A program made the position numbers and the translations under genes. Positions 57,904-64,000 of a stretch of 64,000 nt of DNA are shown here, one piece after another. Source of the stretch: Paragorgia papillata (Eukaryota > Cnidaria > Anthozoa > Scleralcyonacea > Coralliidae); the NCBI GenBank assembly GCA_035771165.1, contig JAWNZC010000087.1, forward strand, positions 7,405,001 through 7,469,000, written 5' to 3'. Each line of letters opens with the position of its first letter. Within the stretch, counting starts at the first letter, position 1. Below the pieces are notes generated by a model. The model searched no databases. It was not told the origin of the DNA and was given only the letters and a program-made list of their open reading frames with translations.

Positions 57904-60900
57904 GTGACGATAATATTAAAAAATATAAATAAATTACTTTGTTTACAGTTTAACATTCGTTTCGTACAATGTCCTACGCAGCATTTAACAAGGAATCTAA
58001 TGCCGTTTACAGAATCTCCGTTTACCGTGCAGAAAAGATTTTGTTGGCAAATCAAGGTGTCATTTGATCTGAGTCAGCAAGCGCGCGCTAAGTGACGATC
58101 ATATTAAAAAATATAAATAATTTACTTTGTTTACAGTTTAACATTCGTTTCGTAGATTGTTCTATGCAGAATTTAACAAGGAATCTAATGCCGTTTACAG
58201 AATCTCCGTCTACCGTGCAGAAAATATTTTGTTGGCAAATCAAGGTGTCATTTGATGTGAGTCAGCAAGCAAGCGCTAAGTGACGATCATATTAAAAAAT
58301 ATAAATAAATTACTTTTTTACAGTTTAACATTCGTTTCGTACATTGTCCTATGCAGACTTTAACATTGAATCTAAAGCCGTTTACAGAATCTCCGTCTAC
58401 CGTGCAGAAAATATTTTATTGGCAAATCAAGGTGTCATTTGATCTGAGTCAGCAAGCGCGCGCTAAGTGACGATCATATTAAAAAATATAAATAAATTAA
58501 TTTATTTACAGTTTTACATTCGTTTCGTATACTGCCCTATGCAGAATTTAACAAGGAATCTAATGCCGTTTACAGAATCTCCGTCTACCGTGCAGAAAAT
58601 ATTTTGTTGGCAAATCAACGTGTCATTTGATCTGAGTCAGGAAGCGCGCGCTAAGTGACGATCATATTAAAAAATATAAATAAATTACTTTATTTACAGT
58701 TTTACATTCGTTTCGTACACTGCCCTATGCAGAATTTAACAAGGAATCTAATGCCGTTTACAGAATCTCCGTCTACCGTGCAGAAAATATTTTGTCGGCA
58801 AATCAATGTGTCATTTGATCTGAGTCAGGAAGCGCGCGCTAAGTGACGATCATATTTAAAAATATAAATAAATTACTTTGTTTGCAGTTTAACATTCGTT
58901 TCGTACACTGTCCTATGCAGAATTTAACAAGGAATCTAATGCCGTTTACAGAATCTCCGTCTACCGTGCAGAAAATATTTTGTTGGCAAATCAAGGTGTC
59001 ATTTGATGTGAGTCAGCAAGCGCGCGCTAAGTCACGATCATATTAAAAAATATAAATAAATTACTTTGTTTACAGTTTAACATTCGTTTCGTACACTGTC
59101 CTATGCAGACTTTAACAAGGAATCTAATGCCGTTTACAGAATCTCCGTCTACCGTACAGAAAATATTTTGTTGGCAAATCAAGGTGTCATTTGATCTGAG
59201 TCAGCAAGCAAGCGCTAAGTGACGATCATATTAAAAAATATAAATAAATTACTTTGTTTACAGTTTTACATTCGTTTCGTACACTGCCCTATGCAGAATT
59301 TAACAAGGAATCTAATGCCGTTTACAGAATCTCCGTCTACCGTGCAGAAAATATTTTGTCGGCAAATCAAGTGTCATTTGATCTGAGTCAGGAAGCGCGC
59401 GCTAAGTGACGATCATATTTAAAAATATAAATAAATTACTTTGTTTACAGCTTAACATTCGTTTCGTACACTGTCCTATGCAGAATTTAACAAGGAATCT
59501 AATGCCGTTTACAGAATCTCCGTCTACCGTGCAGAAAATATTTTGTCGGCAAATCAAAGTGTCATTTGATCTGAGTCAGGAAGCGCGCGCTAAGTGACGA
59601 TCATATTAAAAAATATAAATAAATTACTTTGTTTACAGTTTAACATTCGTTTCGTACACTGTCCTATGTGGAATTTAACAACGAATCTAATGCCGTTTAT
59701 AGAATCTCCGTCTACCGGGCAGAAAATATTTTGTTGGCAAATCAAGGTGTCATTTGATCTGAGTCAGCAAGCGCGCGCTAAGTGACGATAATATTAAAAA
59801 ATATAAAAAAATTACTTTGTTTACAGTTTAACATTCGTTTCGTACAATGTCCTACGCAGCATTTAACAAGGAATCTAATGCCGTTTACAGAATCTCCGTT
59901 TACCGTGCAGAAAAGATTTTGTTGGCAAATCAAGGTGTCATTTGATCTGAGTCAGCAAGCGCGCGCTAAGTGACGATCATATTAAAAAATATAAATAATT
60001 TACTTTGTTTACAGTTTAACATTCGTTTCGTATAATGTCCTACGCAGAATTTAACAAGGAATCTAATGCCGTTTACAGAATCTCCGTCTACCGTGCAGAA
60101 AATATTTTGTTGGCAAATCAAGGTGTCATTTGATCTGAGTCAGCAAGCGCGCGCTAAGTGACGATCATATTAAAAAATATAAATAAATTACTTTATTTAC
60201 AGTTTTACATTCGTTTCGTACACTGCCCTATGCAGAATTTAACAAGGAATCTAATGCCGTTTACAGAATCTCCGTCTACCGTGCAGAAAATATTTTGTCG
60301 GCAAATCAACGTGTCATTTGATCTGAGTCAGGAAGCGCGCGCTAAGTGACGATCATATTTAAAAATATAAATAAATTACTTTGTTTACAGTTTAACATTC
60401 GTTTCGTACACTGTCCTATGTGGAATTTAACAACGAATCTAATGCCGTTTATAGAATCTCCGTCTACCGGGCAGAAAATATTTTGTTGGCAAATCAAGGT
60501 GTCATTTGATCTGAGTCAGCAAGCGCGCGCTAAGTGACGATAATATTAAAAAATATAAATAAATTACTTTGTTTACAGTTTAACATTCGTTTCGTACAAT
60601 GTCCTACGCAGCATTTAACAAGGAATCTAATGCCGTTTACAGAATCTCCGTTTACCGTGCAGAAAAGATTTTGTTGGCAAATCAAGGTGTCATTTGATCT
60701 GAGTCAGCAAGCGCGCGCTAAGTGACGATCATATTTAAAAATATAAATAAATTACTTTGTTTACAGTTTAACATTCGTTTCGTACACTGTCCTATGCAGA
60801 ATTTAACAAGGAATCTAATGCCGTTTACAGAATCTCCGTCTACCGTGCAAAAAATATTTTGTTGGCAAATCAATGTGTCATTTGATGTGAGTCAGCAAAC

Positions 60901-63900
60901 GCGTGCTAAGTCACGATCATATTAAAAAATATAAATAAATTACTTTGTTTACAGTTTAACATTCGTTTCGTACCTTGTCCTATGCAGACTTTAACAAGGA
61001 ATCTAATGCCGTTTACAGAATCTCCGTCTACCGTACAGAAAATATTTTGTTGGCATTTGATCTGAGTCAGCAGGCAAGCGCTAAGTGACGATCATATTAA
61101 AAAATATAAATAAATTACTTTGTTTACAGTTTCACATTCGTTTCGTACACTGTCCTATGTGGAATTTAACAACGAATCTAATGCCGTTTATAGAATCTCC
61201 GTCTACCGGGCAGAAAATATTTTGTTGGCAAATCAAGGTGTCATTTGATCTAAGTCAGCAAGCGCGCGCTAAGTGACGATAATATTAAAAAATATAAATA
61301 AATTACTTTGTTTACAGTTTAACATTCGTTTCGTACAATGTCCTACGCAGCATTTAACAAGGAATCTAATGCCGTTTACAGAATCTCCGTTTACCGTGCA
61401 GAAAAGATTTTGTTGGCAAATCAAGGTGTCATTTGATCTGAGTCAGCAAGCGCGCGCTAAGTGACGATCATATTAAAAATATATAAATAATTTACTTTGT
61501 TTACAGTTTAACATTCGTTTCGTAGATTGTTCTATGCAGAATTTAACAAGGAATCTAATGCCGTTTACAGAATCTCCGTCTACCGTGCAGAAAATATTTT
61601 GTTGGCAAATCAAGGTGTCATTTGATCTGAGTCAGCAAGCGCGCGCTAAGTGACGATCATATTAAAAAATATAAATAAATTACTTTATTTACAGTTTTAA
61701 ATTCGTTTCGTACACTGCCCTATGCAGAATTTAACAAGGAATCTAATGCCGTTTACAGAATCTCCGTCTACCGTGCCGAAAATATTTTGTCGGCAAATAA
61801 ATGTGTCATTTGATCTGAGTCAGGAAGCGCGCGCTAAGTGACGATCATATTTAAAAATATAAATAAATTACTTTGTTTACAGTTTAACATTCGTTTCGTA
61901 CACTGTCCTATGCAGAATTTAACAAGGAATCTAATGCCGTTTACAGAATCTCCGCCTATCGTACAGAAAATATTTTGTTGGCAAATCAAGGTGTCATTTG
62001 ATCTGAGTCAGCAAGCAAGCGCTAAGTGACGATCATATTAAAAAATATAAATAAATAACTTTGTTTACAGTTTTACATTCGTTTCGTACTCTGTCCTATG
62101 CAGAATTTAACAGGGAATCTAATCCCGTTTACAGAATCTCCGTCTACCGGGCAGAAAATATTTTGTTGGCAAATCAAGGTGTCATTTGATCTGAGTCAGC
62201 AAGCAAGCGCTAAGTGACGATCATATTAAAAAATGTAAATAAATTACTTTGTTTAGAGTTTCACATTCGTTTCGTACACTGTCCTATGTGGAATTTAACA
62301 ACGAATCTAATGCCGTTTATAGAATCTCCGTCTACCGGGCAGAAAATATTTTGTTGGCAAATCAATGTGTCATTTGATCTGAGTCAGGAAGCGCGCGCTA
62401 AGTGACGATCATATTAAAAAATATAAATAAATTACTTTGTTTACAGTTTAACATTCGTTTCGTACACTGTCCTATGTGGAATTTAACAACGAATCTAATG
62501 CCGTTTATAGAATCTCCGTCTACAGGGCAGAAAATATTTTGTTGGCAAATCAAGGTGTCATTTGATTTGAGTCAGCAAGCGCGCGCTAAGTGACGATAAT
62601 ATTAAAAAATATAAATAAATTACTTTGTTTACAGTTTAACATTCGTTTCGTACAATGTCCTACGCAGCATTTAACAAGGAATCTAATGCCGTTTACAGAA
62701 TCTCCGTTTACCGTGCAGAAAAGATTTTGTTGGCAAATCAAGGTGTCATTTGATCTGAGTCAGCAAGCGCGCGCTAAGTGACGATCATATTAAAAAATAT
62801 AAATAATTTACTTTGTTTACAGTTTAACATTCGTTTCGTAGATTGTTCTATGCAGAATTTAACAAGGAATCTAATGCCGTTTACAGAATCTCCGTCTAGC
62901 GTGCAGAAAATATTTTGTTGGCAAATCAAAGTGTCATTTGATCTGAGTCAGCAAGCGCGCGGTAAGTGACGATCATATTTAAAAATATAAATAAATTACT
63001 TTGTTTACAGTTTAACATTCGTTTCGTACACTGTCCTATGTGGAATTTAACAACGAATCTAATGCCGTTTATAGAATCTCCGTCTACCGGGCAGAAAAAT
63101 ATTTTGTTGGCAAATCAAGGTGTCATTTGATCTGAGTCAGCAAGCGCGCGCTAAGTGATGATAATATTAAAAAATATAAATAAATTACTTTGTTTACAGT
63201 TTAACATTCGTTTCGTACAATGTCCTACGCAGCATTTAACATTGAATCTAATGCCGTTTACAGAATCTCCGTCTACCGTGCAGAAAATATTTTGTTGGCA
63301 AATCAAAGTGTCATTTGATCTGAGTCAGCAAGCGCGCGCTAAGTGACGATCATATTTAAAAAATATAAATAAATTACTTTGTTTACAGTTTAACATTCGT
63401 TTCGTACACTGTCCTATGCAGAATTTAACAAGGAATCTAATGCCGTTTACAGAATCTCCGTCTACCGTGCAGAAAATATTTTGTTGGCAAATCAAGGTGT
63501 CATTTGATGTGAGTCAGCAAGCGCGTGCTAAGTCACGATCATATTAAAAAATATAAATAAATTACTTTGTTTACAGTTTAACATTCGTTTCGTACATTGT
63601 CCTATGCAGACTTTAACAAGGAATCTAATGCCGTTTACAGAATCTCCGTCTACCGTACAGAAAATATTTTGTTGGCAAATCAAGGTGTCATTTGATCTGA
63701 GTCAGCAGGCAAGCGCTAAGTGACGATCATATTAAAAAATATAAATAAATTACTTTGTTTACAGTTTAACATTCGTTTCGTACACTGTCCTATGTGGAAT
63801 TTAACAACGAATCTAATGCCGTTTATAGAATCTCCGTCTACCGGGCAGAAAATATTTTGTTGGCAAATCAAGGTGTCATTTGATCTGAGTCAGCAAGCGC

Positions 63901-64000
63901 GCGCTAAGTGACGATAATATTAAAAAATATAAATAAATTACTTTGTTTACAGTTTAACATTCGTTTCGTACAATGTCCTACGCAGCATTTAACAAGGAAT

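Larger units (their letters stand above)
23519..64000. repeat. Right arm of 188-bp satellite array (about 215 tandem monomers)
   Basis: Same monomer and orientation as the left arm, running to the window end. Variant families differ from the left arm. Common ones are CTATGTGGAATTTAACAACG with TACCGGGCAG, CTACGCAGCATTTAACAAGG with GTTTACCGTGCAGAAAAG, AGAGTTTCACATTCATTTCG with AAAATGTTTTATTGG, and GCAGACTTTAACATTG with AAGTCACGATC. The first two often alternate as a dimer. Occasional units have private indels: 5 bp missing near 33895 and 43480, 12 bp missing near 61054, 4 bp added near 47397. No gene, RNA or second transposon seen. Confidence 0.98.

Noticed and set aside
23878..63911. Same 63- to 67-residue open frame in the right arm, including longer versions ending in SRSY
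   Set aside because: Same reasons. The longer versions result from a TGA-to-TCA change (AAGTCACGATC) shared by a monomer family, with a stop a few codons later.
1..64000. CENP-B box in the satellite monomer
   Set aside because: ATTCGTTTCG begins like nTTCG, but the required A and CGGG at the right spacing are missing in the common variants on either strand.

Overview
This is eukaryotic DNA. About 56 kb of the 64 kb is a head-to-tail satellite array with a monomer of about 188 bp, and the array is interrupted once by a 7.55-kb DNA transposon. The organism is probably an invertebrate. An anthozoan cnidarian (coral or sea anemone) is my best guess, because the two transposon proteins and a palindromic element in one intron resemble sequences I remember from those genomes. 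That is an impression from memory, not a search result. Multi-exon genes with GT-AG introns rule out a prokaryote.

Layout: 1-15957 is the left satellite arm (about 85 monomers, with nested higher-order repeats of 3, 10 and 16 monomers). 15958-15961 is a TTAA target-site copy. 15962-23514 is the transposon, bounded by 29-bp terminal inverted repeats that match at 28 of 29 positions. 23515-23518 is the second TTAA. 23519-64000 is the right satellite arm (about 215 monomers), with dimer, 4-mer, 5-mer, 9-mer and about 24-mer higher-order repeats and two long-range segmental duplications. Removing the element and one TTAA restores an uninterrupted monomer.

The transposon carries two convergent, apparently intact genes. 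On the + strand, 16094-20176, I can assemble an 11-exon gene for a 731-residue DDE-type transposase (candidate catalytic residues D382, D450, E601). The TTAA duplication and the AGG-type terminus fit the Kolobok/T2 group; piggyBac also uses TTAA, but the protein does not look like a piggyBac transposase. On the - strand, 23397-21317, a 3-exon gene encodes a 345-residue protein with an N-terminal Cys-rich CXC-like cluster, an RG-rich linker, and a C-terminal domain like the zinc-binding 'ballast' domain of the P2X7 receptor C-terminus, without any channel part. The two start codons lie 132 and 117 bp from the outer ends, so each end probably supplies a promoter.

The main discovery candidate is this pairing: an intact TTAA transposon that carries a stand-alone P2X7-type ballast-domain gene as its second gene. 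It suggests that ballast domains spread through animal genomes on a mobile element. The satellite itself has no convincing coding capacity. A 63-codon open frame recurs in every monomer, but it begins with GTG and the 188-bp period breaks the frame at each junction.
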